From assembly GCA_013002265.1 (NCBI GenBank), contig JABDKK010000108.1, forward strand, positions 1 to 17,551: a DNA stretch of 17,551 nucleotides, written 5' to 3'. The translations under genes and the position numbers were made by a program. Source of the DNA: Candidatus Nitrosopumilus sp. GTDB taxonomy: Archaea; Thermoproteota; Nitrososphaeria; Nitrososphaerales; Nitrosopumilaceae. Positions 1 to 6,607 of the stretch are shown piece by piece. The stretch's first letter is position 1. Each line of letters starts with the position of its first letter. The notes under the pieces were generated by a model. That model ran no database searches and was not told where the DNA came from. It saw only the letters and a program-made list of their open reading frames with translations.

Positions 1-16
1 TACCTGCTTCTGCCAT
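1..16 (-). CDS. 5' end of a leftward gene (first five codons only)
   Basis: Reading leftward, an ATG at 16 opens a frame (M-A-E-A-G) that leaves the window at once. A TATA-like TTATAAAA lies at 41-48, about 29 bp upstream of the ATG, which suits an archaeal promoter with a very short leader. Too little protein is visible to assign a function. The call rests only on start codon, frame and promoter spacing, and a chance ATG is possible. Confidence 0.35.
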
Positions 17-79
17 TTGATAAAAAACAATATAACGGGCTTTTATAACTTTGCCAATATTTTTTCTCTAAAAACAAAT

Positions 80-105
80 TATCATAATTTTAATATTTTA
101 TGATA
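80..105. terminator. Inverted repeat with flanking T-run, candidate terminator
   Basis: TATCATAA (80-87) and TTATGATA (98-105) form a perfect 8-bp stem around a 10-nt AT-only loop. It sits 13 bp beyond the stop of the leftward gene at 118-702. In that direction the stem is followed by a T-rich tract (TTTGTTTTT). Archaeal termination depends mainly on the U-run, so the hairpin may be incidental. The stem is A/T-rich and weak. Confidence 0.4.
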
Positions 106-117
106 CTATAGTGTTTT

Positions 118-702
118 TTATTTAGTAAAATCAAAATGAAGTTCGTTTTCTTGACCACTAGTCATAGAACTTAGATTGTAAAAGACATCACCAGAAACTC
201 TCCATGATGCAGTATTGGTCTCTAGCGCCTCCCATAATTGCGGAGTGTTTCCAGAATTGACTAATGTGATTTTGTCACGAAGTATTATGGCGTTTTCACC
301 TAACAGAGTATAGTAATTGGATCCAAATTCAACCATACCTTGAGGTCTACTACCTATTTGACCACCAGAAATTTGTTCAGACTCCGAATATCCAATTTCA
401 AACAATTGATAATCCATTGTTTGTACAATCACAGATCTTGTATTTGGATTTGAAATTTTGAAAGCAATTTCAATTGTTGCAGAACGCTCTGAAATTTTTG
501 TAACAGAGATATCATCTAACGTGATTTCTAAAGGCAAAATTTGTGGGGTATTTTCAGATTCACTAGTGTTTTGTTCATTGTATTCAAGAACAACCATAGA
601 AGGTCCCATTAGTAGAATTCCACCTAAAATGACAGCAAGACCAGCTACTGCTGCTCCCACGAAAATTTTAGGATTCATGATTTTTTCACTGTCTCTATAC
701 AT
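118..702 (-). CDS. Membrane-anchored LEA/WHy-like protein
   Basis: 194 aa. One hydrophobic segment at about residues 12-33 forms an N-terminal membrane anchor. A Ser/Glu/Asn-rich linker follows, then a beta-rich domain from about 55 to the end. The pattern DISVTKIS...IEIAFKISNPN resembles LEA_2/WHy (LEA14-like) domains, in which an N-P-N motif follows alternating hydrophobic strands. Most of the chain would lie outside the cell, attached to the membrane. A stress or envelope role is family-based inference. The ATG at 702 is preferred to the internal Met at residue 9 because a TATA-like TATAATA is centred about 22 bp upstream, which gives a leaderless transcript. The gene is divergent from the 118-aa gene at 749 and shares its promoter region. 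Confidence 0.75.
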   Translation of the reverse strand: MYRDSEKIMNPKIFVGAAVAGLAVILGGILLMGPSMVVLEYNEQNTSESENTPQILPLEITLDDISVTKISERSATIEIAFKISNPNTRSVIVQTMDYQLFEIGYSESEQISGGQIGSRPQGMVEFGSNYYTLLGENAIILRDKITLVNSGNTPQLWEALETNTASWRVSGDVFYNLSSMTSGQENELHFDFTK

Positions 703-719
703 CTTAAATGTTGAGATAG

Positions 720-727
720 TTATTATA
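720..727. promoter_or_regulatory. Shared TATA-like box of a divergent promoter
   Basis: The 46-bp gap between the divergent starts at 702 (-) and 749 (+) holds one good AT box, TTATTATA at 720-727, read as TATAATAA on the other strand. Its centre is about 25 bp from the + ATG and about 22 bp from the - ATG. Both are suitable distances for leaderless archaeal transcripts. Nothing else in the gap looks like a second TATA box, so one element may serve both directions. This is inferred from spacing only. Confidence 0.5.
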
Positions 728-748
728 CCATTGGAGACAGAAAAAAGT

Positions 749-1105
749 ATGCAGTATTTTCAGGCAGTTCAACAGGGAAAACAAAGAGCAAGTAAATCAC
801 AAATGAAAATGTTTGATATTGCTGGATTTGCAATGCTAACATTAACTACAAAAAAAATCAATGGGAAGTTTGAGCCAGTAGGAGAAGAAGAGTTTACTGC
901 AGTAATTAATTCTCCAGAAGGATATGTAGCAATTATTGTAGATAAAGATGGCTATACAAAAGCACAATCAAAAGCAATAGAAAAAGAAGAAGCAATTGAA
1001 ATTTTCAAAAAACTGCGAGAATCAGGAATTCCAGAATATCCTGGAAAAGATATTCAAATTTGGTCTGAGTCAAGACCTACTATTCAAAACGAGATAACAG
1101 AATAA
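749..1105 (+). CDS. Conserved-looking 118-aa protein of unknown function
   Basis: 118 aa from ATG 749, with no recognised family. Visible features are a basic N-terminus (QQGKQRASKSQMK), a hydrophobic stretch DIAGFAMLTLT, a strand-rich middle (YVAIIVDKDGY) and an acidic/basic helix (KAIEKEEAIEIFKKLRE). It looks like a small soluble alpha/beta domain with no signal peptide. The frame is open further upstream to 458, but that part is antisense to the LEA-like gene, and the TATA-like box at 720-727 fits ATG 749. An in-frame TTG at 731 is a less likely start. The stop abuts the stop of the convergent pyrH with no gap. Confidence 0.7.
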   Translation: MQYFQAVQQGKQRASKSQMKMFDIAGFAMLTLTTKKINGKFEPVGEEEFTAVINSPEGYVAIIVDKDGYTKAQSKAIEKEEAIEIFKKLRESGIPEYPGKDIQIWSESRPTIQNEITE

Positions 1106-1789
1106 TTATTTTGAGGGTAGAATAATTTCAGTTCCTACGTCGCCACCCTTTATGGCCTTTTCAATAATTTTTGGATTAGCTTTTAAAATTCTAGTTTTAA
1201 TTTTTGAGCGTTCTATAATTTTTAGAGCCACTATATCCATTAAATCATAACCTCCCGCTACTGAATCTTCGTGAACTAGCATATTTTTCAAATTTTTCAG
1301 TTCAATTCTTTTGAATTTTTTTGCTTTTTTGTGTTTGTTTGGATCCATATCATAAACACCATCAACATCAGTGGCATTGAGAAATTGTTCAGCTTTTACT
1401 TTTTCTGCAATTAATGCGGCAGTACCATTTGTACTTTGACCAGGATGTAAGCCTCCAGCAACTACAATGAGTCCATCATCTACTGCATGTCTAACTTCTT
1501 GCAAGGTGGTTGGAGGGTGAGAATATGCTTTGTTTTTTAGAGCATAAATGAGCAGTTTTGCATTGAGTCTTGAGATTTCAATTCCAAGTTCATCAAGTGT
1601 AGACTCATCAGCCCCAGAAGATCTAGCATGAGTAATGTAATGCCGTGCAATATTTCCACCTCCCGCAATGACTATTGGTTGACAAATCTTGCTAATTTTG
1701 ACTAGAAATTGTGCATAGTCTTTTAGAAGTTTGACATTATCTATTCCAAATACTCTTCCTGATAATTTGATAACAATTCTCTTTTTCAC
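1106..1789 (-). CDS. pyrH: UMP kinase (uridylate kinase), archaeal type
   Basis: 227 aa, the usual length for archaeal PyrH. It phosphorylates UMP to UDP with ATP in the cytoplasm, the first kinase step from de novo pyrimidine synthesis toward UTP and CTP. The amino-acid-kinase fold is visible: K8 in the N-terminal IKLSG, glycine loop GGGN at 43-46, GGLHPGQSTNGTAAL around 112-126 in the UMP-binding region, and DVDGVYDMDP at 141-150 in the nucleotide-binding part. It is the last gene of a leftward operon: its ATG overlaps the TGA of the HD-domain gene by 4 nt (ATGA), so translation is probably coupled. Having dTMP kinase in the same operon fits co-ordinated supply of RNA and DNA pyrimidines. 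Its stop abuts that of the convergent 118-aa gene. Confidence 0.93.
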   Translation of the reverse strand: MKKRIVIKLSGRVFGIDNVKLLKDYAQFLVKISKICQPIVIAGGGNIARHYITHARSSGADESTLDELGIEISRLNAKLLIYALKNKAYSHPPTTLQEVRHAVDDGLIVVAGGLHPGQSTNGTAALIAEKVKAEQFLNATDVDGVYDMDPNKHKKAKKFKRIELKNLKNMLVHEDSVAGGYDLMDIVALKIIERSKIKTRILKANPKIIEKAIKGGDVGTEIILPSK

Positions 1790-3021
1790 TTTAGATCACC
1801 AAGGATTGATTTAGCAGCAATTTCAACTTTTTTTCTGTTCTTTTGATGGGTATAAATTCGAAGAATATTCATGTAGCCTGAAATAGCTGATACAACTGGA
1901 ATTTTTGAAATAGGCATCTCTTCAGCAGAGGATTTTCCATTATCACTTGATATCAAAATGATGGATTTTGACTCTTTTTTTGACGGTGCAAGAGGGATTG
2001 AGGGAGTAACTGAGCTATCTACAAAAATTTCACTTTCATCAATTTTTGATTTTTTAGAAAGTGAGGTTCTTAATCCATCTGTTTTAGTTTTTTTCAAATT
2101 AGATTGATTTGTTAGAATTCTTTCAAAGACACATTTTAGCAATCTTCTATTTTGATAGTCTATTGCAAATTGTTTTGCACGCTTTAATTTTGGAGATTTT
2201 GAAGAAGTTAAAGAAGAGAGTACAAACTCATCTGTAAGATGAACAAATTCATTTATTTTAAAAGAAGTAAATCCAAATTCATCATCAGATAGCCGTAATG
2301 CCTCTAGAAGCATCACTTCAGCTGCTCTTACGGTTTTATGAAAATAAACTGCTTTGAACATTTGGTACCTAGAGTGCATCATTGATTCAAAGGAGTAAAG
2401 TGCTGAACGTTCTAGTGCAAGTTTTTTCTTGTAGACATCGAGTGATTGAGTAATTCTTTTATGATCAATTTTAGCATGCTCAGCACCTGTAAAATAACCA
2501 TCTCTAAGTAAGTAGTCCATCATATCGGCACTAAGAGCACCTGAAACAATTTCATTAAGATACTGAAATTTTGAATCACCAAAGGCAATTTTTGTAATTA
2601 GCTTTTTATCAAGACCATTTTTGGATAGAATATCACCAATTTCAGATTTTAAAATTATTGATTTACCATAGTCTTCGTGTGAAATTTTCTTTTCGTGAAT
2701 GATTTCTTCAAATAGATGAGAAAAAGGTCCATGTCCAATATCATGTAAAAGACCAGCAAGTCTCAAAATTTCAATGTCATCAGATTTTATGATTCCCTTT
2801 TCACGTAGTGCATTTCCTGCTTGGTTTGAAATGTGCATCACTCCCAATGAGTGTTCAAATCTAGTGTGCTGTGCTGCAGGATATGTTAAGTGAGCTCCCG
2901 AGAGTTGTCGAATTCTTCTCAATCTTTGAAATATCGGATTATCAATAATTGATAGCTCATGATCATAAACCCGAATAAAATCATGAATTGGATCAATAAT
3001 ATCCAAATAATTTTTTTTCAT
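1786..3021 (-). CDS. HD-domain phosphohydrolase, dNTPase/SAMHD1-like
   Basis: 411 aa. The N-terminus (DPIHDFI, then FQRLRRIRQL) and the HD metal site match the dGTPase/SAMHD1-like HD superfamily: H57 in TRFEHSLG, H93-D94 in LLHDIGHGPFSH, and D166 in SADMMDYLLRDGYFTG. Such enzymes hydrolyse dNTPs to nucleoside and triphosphate or cleave other phosphoesters. The substrate here is not proven. A low-complexity Ser/Lys-rich stretch around residues 310-365 probably forms a disordered linker before a short C-terminal domain. The gene lies between dTMP kinase and UMP kinase with 4-nt ATGA overlaps at both ends, which favours a role in nucleotide-pool control. The start is fixed by the overlap with the tmk stop. 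The N-terminus contains an A8 homopolymer (on the coding strand). Confidence 0.85.
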   Translation of the reverse strand: MKKNYLDIIDPIHDFIRVYDHELSIIDNPIFQRLRRIRQLSGAHLTYPAAQHTRFEHSLGVMHISNQAGNALREKGIIKSDDIEILRLAGLLHDIGHGPFSHLFEEIIHEKKISHEDYGKSIILKSEIGDILSKNGLDKKLITKIAFGDSKFQYLNEIVSGALSADMMDYLLRDGYFTGAEHAKIDHKRITQSLDVYKKKLALERSALYSFESMMHSRYQMFKAVYFHKTVRAAEVMLLEALRLSDDEFGFTSFKINEFVHLTDEFVLSSLTSSKSPKLKRAKQFAIDYQNRRLLKCVFERILTNQSNLKKTKTDGLRTSLSKKSKIDESEIFVDSSVTPSIPLAPSKKESKSIILISSDNGKSSAEEMPISKIPVVSAISGYMNILRIYTHQKNRKKVEIAAKSILGDLK

Positions 3022-3599
3022 AATCCTATTTTTTTAGAAAATGTTTTCATAATTTCATCATGAACTTCGTGTTTGGATTTTGTTGCATCTATAATTTTCC
3101 AATGTTTTTTCTTTGCAGTAATTCGATAAATTTTAGAAATTTTATTTAGAAATTCTTTGTTCTTTTCAAATTTATCTCGATTAGTTTTCTGTCTAGTAAA
3201 CGATTCTTTTTGTGTAACATCTAACAAAATCACAAGATCAGGCTTTGGTAGACCTGCATCCAGATTTTCAAGCCACTTTTGTTTAAGACCGTTTGCCAAT
3301 CCGTAAATTAGATTTGAATGATAATATCTATTCATTATTAAAACAGAGTTTTTTTCTTGGGCTTTTTTTATTTCGTCTAGTTTTTCCCATCTATTTGCAG
3401 CTAATAGACAATGAATTACTTGAGGAGGGAATTTTCTTTTGTCATCCAAGTATTTCCTGATTTCTTTTCCAATTGGGGTTTTGTAGTCAGGAAAATGAAA
3501 AAGTTTTGTTTTGATTTTTTGTTTTTTTAATGATTTTTCTAATATGGTTGATTGCGTTAATTTTCCTGCCTGATCCCCACCCTCAATTACAATAATCAT
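3018..3599 (-). CDS. tmk: Thymidylate (dTMP) kinase
   Basis: 193 aa, near the usual TMPK length. It phosphorylates dTMP to dTDP in the cytoplasm. The P-loop GGDQAGKLT is at 7-15, followed by HFPDY at 35-39 (substrate-loop FP motif), the AANRWE helix at 68-73 and an Arg-rich lid (TRQKTNRDKF) near 135-144. The motif that is normally DR(Y/F) reads NRYYHSN at 90-96, so the expected Asp is Asn. The rest of the TMPK pattern is intact, and the change may be a lineage trait. It is the first gene of the tmk-HD-pyrH operon and overlaps the HD gene by 4 nt. It is divergent from hsp20 across 77 bp. Confidence 0.88.
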   Translation of the reverse strand: MIIVIEGGDQAGKLTQSTILEKSLKKQKIKTKLFHFPDYKTPIGKEIRKYLDDKRKFPPQVIHCLLAANRWEKLDEIKKAQEKNSVLIMNRYYHSNLIYGLANGLKQKWLENLDAGLPKPDLVILLDVTQKESFTRQKTNRDKFEKNKEFLNKISKIYRITAKKKHWKIIDATKSKHEVHDEIMKTFSKKIGL

Positions 3600-3619
3600 A
3601 AGTTATCAAGACAGAGAAA

Positions 3620-3631
3620 TTAATCGATTAA
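3620..3631. promoter_or_regulatory. 12-bp perfect palindrome between tmk and hsp20
   Basis: TTAATCGATTAA is a perfect palindrome inside the 77-bp divergent gap between tmk (start 3599) and hsp20 (start 3677). It is 21 bp before the tmk ATG and overlaps the place where a tmk TATA element would sit (TTTTTAAT on the - strand). A dimeric regulator site is possible. It could also be chance in AT-rich DNA. Confidence 0.35.
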
Positions 3632-3644
3632 AAATCTATCAAGG

Positions 3645-3650
3645 TTTATA
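3645..3650 (+). promoter_or_regulatory. TATA-like box of hsp20
   Basis: TTTATA at 3645-3650 is centred about 29 bp before the hsp20 ATG at 3677. This predicts a transcript with at most a few leader bases, as is common in archaea. No Shine-Dalgarno-like sequence precedes the ATG, which agrees with leaderless initiation. Confidence 0.5.
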
Positions 3651-3676
3651 ACCAAAAATTAACCATTTAACACAAA

Positions 3677-4057
3677 ATGGGACTAGTTAAAGAAGTCATG
3701 AAGGAAATTGGAAATAAATCAAGAGAATTTTATGAATTTGTTTTGCCACCAATTGATATGCACTTAGATGATGAAAAACTCAAAATTATAATTGATATTC
3801 CTGGGTTTTCCAAAGAAGATGTCAATTTAACATTATGTGGAGATATTTTATCAATAAAGGCTAAAAAAATTATTGATAAAAAACAAGATGAAAAATTGAT
3901 TTATAATCAAAGACCAAATGTTATAGATAAAAAGATCAGACTCCCTATTGAGGTTAAACAAGGTGAAGAAAAAATTGAATCAGCAAAATACGATAATGGC
4001 ATACTAACATTAATTGTTCCTGTTCCCAAAAGAGGAAAAAATATTTCCATAGAATAA
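3677..4057 (+). CDS. Small heat-shock protein, Hsp20/alpha-crystallin family
   Basis: 126 aa. An ATP-independent holdase that binds unfolding proteins and forms oligomers. A short N-terminal arm (about 1-23) precedes the alpha-crystallin domain. That domain runs from PPIDMHLDDEKLKIIIDIPGF through the conserved NGILTLIVPVP near 107-117. The C-terminal ISI at about 123-125 matches the IxI tail motif that docks on a neighbouring dimer. The gene is monocistronic with its own TATA-like box. The stop codon (TAA) directly abuts the stop of the convergent UbiB-like gene. Confidence 0.92.
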   Translation: MGLVKEVMKEIGNKSREFYEFVLPPIDMHLDDEKLKIIIDIPGFSKEDVNLTLCGDILSIKAKKIIDKKQDEKLIYNQRPNVIDKKIRLPIEVKQGEEKIESAKYDNGILTLIVPVPKRGKNISIE

Positions 4058-5602
4058 CTATAGTTTTCTAAACAATGCAGAACCAATCATAATTAGTCCT
4101 GAACTAATCATTCCAACAATTCCAAGTGTTTCATTTGTTTGGAATAATATTGTAGAGCCAACGAATGTGGCAGATGCAAATATACTTCCACTGATTAACA
4201 CCATTGGTTTTCCTTTTTTCATATACACTTCAGCTTCATCCATTAATCTTTTCATTTCAGGCCCTAAGCGAATTGCATAATCAACAGATTTTGAAAAATT
4301 ATCAAAAGAGATCTTTAATTCTTCAATATACGCACGTGGAATCAAATTTTCTTCCTCAAGAATATTTTTTAAAACTTTAACAAACTTGAAATCAACATTG
4401 TGGGTTTTGTATATTCCTTCAATAATTGAGGCCATTCTCATATACAATGCTAAATTTTTGGGAAGAATAAATGGAAATTTGCTCATTGTTTGATTGGCAA
4501 GTTCCATTAAACTTTGTACCTCCATCTCATCTGGTTTATTTCCATGCATTGCACGAATTGAAAGTTCTATTCCTTTTTCAATTACTGTTCTGTTATATCC
4601 TGGAGTAAGCATTCTTAGATCTGCCATGGCGTTAACAACTCTTGGAGGGTTCTTCTCAACAAGGGCTAGGTATAGTCGAATTAGTTTGAATCTTGTTTCA
4701 TTGTTTATTCGTCCAACCATCCCATAGTCATACAAAATTAATTTGCCATCATCAGTGACTGAGATATTTCCTGGGTGGGGATCTGCATGAAATATTGAGT
4801 GTTTTAGAAGCATAGTAAAAAATACCTTGTGAACATCAATGACTAATTTTTCACGATCAATGCCTTTCTCATTTAATGCCTGAACATTGGTCACTTTGAT
4901 TCCAGGTAGATATTCCATGGTCAGTACATTTTTTGATGATAAATCATCATAAACTGATGGAACAACTACTCTATGGTTTTGCTCCATGTCATGTTTTATT
5001 TTTTTTAGATTTGCGGATTCATTGGTATAGTCCATTTCTTCATGAATTGTTTCAATGAATTGTGAAAGCATGGCTTTTGCTGAATAACGCAAATTTGGAT
5101 CTACAAATCTTAATGCTAGTGGAAGGATTTTTTTTAATACTTTGAGATCCTCTGATACAACTTTTTCAATTCCAGGTCGTTTTACTTTTACAACTATTTG
5201 CTGTCCAGATATAGTTCCTCGATAAACTTGACCCAGGGATGCACCTGAAATGGAATTTGGATCAATACTATCAAATTTTTCATTTATTGGTCCCAGATCT
5301 TTTTCAATTATTGGCTTAACTTTTTCAAATGGAGCAGATGGAACACTATCTTGAAGTTTTGATAATTCTTCCAAATATGGCTGTGGCAGGATATCAGCTC
5401 TTGATGATAACCACTGTCCTAATTTGATGTATACGGGACCTAGAGAGATAAAAGTATCAAGAACTTTTTTAGCATTATTTCGAAATTGTTCTAAATCAAT
5501 CTCTTTTTTATCTTGATTAACCCATTTTTTTCGATCTCTTCTTAATGCAATTATTGACGGTAACAGTTTGATAAGAATTTGAATTGTTCTAGTTGTAGAC
5601 AT
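4058..5602 (-). CDS. UbiB/ABC1/ADCK-family atypical kinase-like protein
   Basis: 514 aa. The family hallmarks are present: KLGQ at 60-63 (KxGQ motif) with SSRADILP just after it, SGASLGQVY at 119-127 in place of the usual Ala-rich nucleotide loop, the ATP-site lysine in VVKVKRPG (137-144), HADPHPGN at 272-279 (catalytic loop) and DYG at 292-294 (DFG equivalent). Two hydrophobic segments near the C-terminus (about 466-511) suggest membrane attachment. Relatives support isoprenoid-quinone synthesis through ATPase or kinase-like activity. Here a role in quinone or lipid metabolism is inference. It lies 5 bp downstream of the 135-aa gene in the same direction, so the two are probably co-transcribed. 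Its stop abuts the hsp20 stop with no gap. Confidence 0.9.
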   Translation of the reverse strand: MSTTRTIQILIKLLPSIIALRRDRKKWVNQDKKEIDLEQFRNNAKKVLDTFISLGPVYIKLGQWLSSRADILPQPYLEELSKLQDSVPSAPFEKVKPIIEKDLGPINEKFDSIDPNSISGASLGQVYRGTISGQQIVVKVKRPGIEKVVSEDLKVLKKILPLALRFVDPNLRYSAKAMLSQFIETIHEEMDYTNESANLKKIKHDMEQNHRVVVPSVYDDLSSKNVLTMEYLPGIKVTNVQALNEKGIDREKLVIDVHKVFFTMLLKHSIFHADPHPGNISVTDDGKLILYDYGMVGRINNETRFKLIRLYLALVEKNPPRVVNAMADLRMLTPGYNRTVIEKGIELSIRAMHGNKPDEMEVQSLMELANQTMSKFPFILPKNLALYMRMASIIEGIYKTHNVDFKFVKVLKNILEEENLIPRAYIEELKISFDNFSKSVDYAIRLGPEMKRLMDEAEVYMKKGKPMVLISGSIFASATFVGSTILFQTNETLGIVGMISSGLIMIGSALFRKL

Positions 5603-5607
5603 TCTTT

Positions 5608-6015
5608 TTACTCCAAATAATTTTTAATTTTTCTTGTTGCATTGTATCCTACATATCCAGCTAGAATGGAGTATATCATTTGATTCGCAAGTGTTGGTTT
5701 ATGTAATTTTGTCTTAGTTAATTTTTGTGCTATATGTGAGCCACCAAAAATTGCACATGCTAAACCAATCAAAACTTCAGGTGCGTCATGAACTAAATGA
5801 CCAATAGGATCCTTTCGTGGATCTACTCTGTCAGTATGAACTAAAAATTTATCATTATATTCTCTAATGTGTAAATTACCATAACGGTATTGTTTTCTAG
5901 CGCCATTTTTTTGTCCAAGAATTGTTTCTTCAGCTCCTTCAAGCATGAATTCTCTTATTTCCTTGGGAACTTCAATTTCATCGCCAGGCATAAACGCAAG
6001 ATCGAGTAATTGCAT
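5608..6015 (-). CDS. Unknown 135-aa protein with two hydrophobic segments
   Basis: No family recognised. The N-terminal half is soluble and charged (GDEIEVPKEIREF, then a basic RKQYRYGNLHIREY strand region and HTDRVDPRKDP). The C-terminal half has two hydrophobic stretches, about 82-97 (VLIGLACAIFGG) and about 112-127 (MIYSILAGYVGY), compatible with two short membrane helices. The 5-bp gap to the UbiB-like gene suggests a shared mRNA and perhaps a membrane partner role. The ATG at 6015 is used; Met9 is a possible alternative. No strong promoter was seen upstream. Confidence 0.7.
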   Translation of the reverse strand: MQLLDLAFMPGDEIEVPKEIREFMLEGAEETILGQKNGARKQYRYGNLHIREYNDKFLVHTDRVDPRKDPIGHLVHDAPEVLIGLACAIFGGSHIAQKLTKTKLHKPTLANQMIYSILAGYVGYNATRKIKNYLE

Positions 6016-6170
6016 ATAACCTTAAGGGATACAAAGTTTTTTCAGCCTAAGACCAAAAACAAGTTGTAATTTGGTGACGGCTAAATTAAAAAATCATAAT
6101 TAGTATTTAGAACTCACTGATAATTTCTACGTGTCTCTTTTATTCAAATTACTCTTATCAACTCATTAGA

Positions 6171-6217
6171 TAGGATGGAGGCTTTTTCCCTACAAAATTG
6201 TCCTCACACCATCTGTC
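6171..6217. repeat. Imperfect hairpin in the 221-bp gap 6016-6236
   Basis: GGATGGAGG near 6173-6181 can pair with CCT...CCATC near 6202-6213, and pairing continues outward between GATA and TGTC with one bulge and a G-T pair. The arms are markedly richer in G/C than the surrounding intergenic DNA. The gap 6016-6236 otherwise shows no gene. The hairpin could be the 3' structure of the leftward small membrane protein (stop at 6237), a leader element of the 135-aa gene, or a small RNA. It has no clear C/D-box or tRNA signature. Confidence 0.3.
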
Positions 6218-6236
6218 ATTATCATTTATCAAATCT

Positions 6237-6419
6237 TTACAAATTATTTTTTGTAAACAAAATAAAACTTATAGAAAATACAATCAGCATGGCAATTCCA
6301 GTTGCATAAGCATAATTAAATCCAATTCCATAATGATCTTGTTCATGATAATAGTTTATAAGAAATGTTATAATCAGTAATGCCACTCCTATGAATGTAA
6401 GTCTGCGATGTAATTCCAA
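6237..6419 (-). CDS. Small two-helix membrane protein, 60 aa
   Basis: 60 aa starting at TTG 6419. Two hydrophobic helices (about 8-23 and 39-55) are separated by a polar, His/Tyr-containing loop (NYYHEQDHYGIG). The N-terminus is basic (HRRL), which favours a cytoplasmic N-terminus. There is no known family. A TATA-like CATATAC at 6440-6446 is centred about 24 bp upstream of the TTG, which supports a leaderless transcript from this start. A + strand frame overlaps it but shows no promoter or protein-like composition. Confidence 0.55.
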   Translation of the reverse strand: MELHRRLTFIGVALLIITFLINYYHEQDHYGIGFNYAYATGIAMLIVFSISFILFTKNNL

Positions 6420-6439
6420 TAAAAGGAATTTTGTTTTAA

Positions 6440-6446
6440 AGTATAT
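6440..6446 (-). promoter_or_regulatory. TATA-like box of the 60-aa membrane protein
   Basis: Reading leftward, TTCATATACTTT contains a TATA-like core at 6440-6446, about 24 bp before the TTG start at 6419. No Shine-Dalgarno sequence is visible, so leaderless translation is inferred. Confidence 0.35.
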
Positions 6447-6468
6447 GAATTAAAAAAATATTTTATGA

Positions 6469-6537
6469 CTACAAAAATGGAGTTGTAATAAATCCAACAA
6501 TACTACCTGCTAGAAATAGAAAAATGCCCTTACACAT
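6469..6537 (-). CDS. Candidate 22-aa single-helix membrane peptide
   Basis: Leftward ATG 6537 to TAG 6469 encodes 22 aa. It starts M-C-K-G, then a hydrophobic run (IFLFLAGSIVGFITT) and a P-F-L tail. A TATA-like CTTATACT (6556-6563 region) is centred about 22 bp before the ATG, the same geometry as neighbouring genes. The composition suits one transmembrane helix with a basic N-terminus. Such a short frame could occur by chance in AT-rich DNA. No homolog is known to me. Confidence 0.3.
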   Translation of the reverse strand: MCKGIFLFLAGSIVGFITTPFL

Positions 6538-6579
6538 ACCTAATTTTTATCAGATAGTATAAGATATAATTATAATCTA

Positions 6580-6600
6580 AATTTCCCAAAAATGGAAATT
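6580..6600. repeat. 7-bp inverted repeat downstream of the coiled-coil gene
   Basis: AATTTCC (6580-6586) and GGAAATT (6594-6600) form a stem around a 7-nt loop, 8 bp beyond the stop of the leftward gene at 6608-6940. No long T-run follows in that direction, so it is only a weak terminator candidate. It may instead mark the 3' end of the four-gene export operon. Confidence 0.3.
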
Positions 6601-6607
6601 AGTTTTA

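Noticed and set aside
458..748. N-terminal extension of the 118-aa + strand protein
   Set aside because: It is antisense to the LEA-like gene, and the promoter-like box at 720-727 lies inside it. ATG 749 fits that box.
6016..6236. tRNA, C/D-box or other known RNA gene in the longest gap
   Set aside because: No T-loop, cloverleaf pattern or C and D box pair was found by reading; only an imperfect hairpin remains.
6175..6380. Short + strand frames beginning at 6175 and 6198
   Set aside because: They are largely antisense to the 60-aa membrane protein, have no promoter-like box and show unprotein-like composition rich in His, Tyr and Asn.
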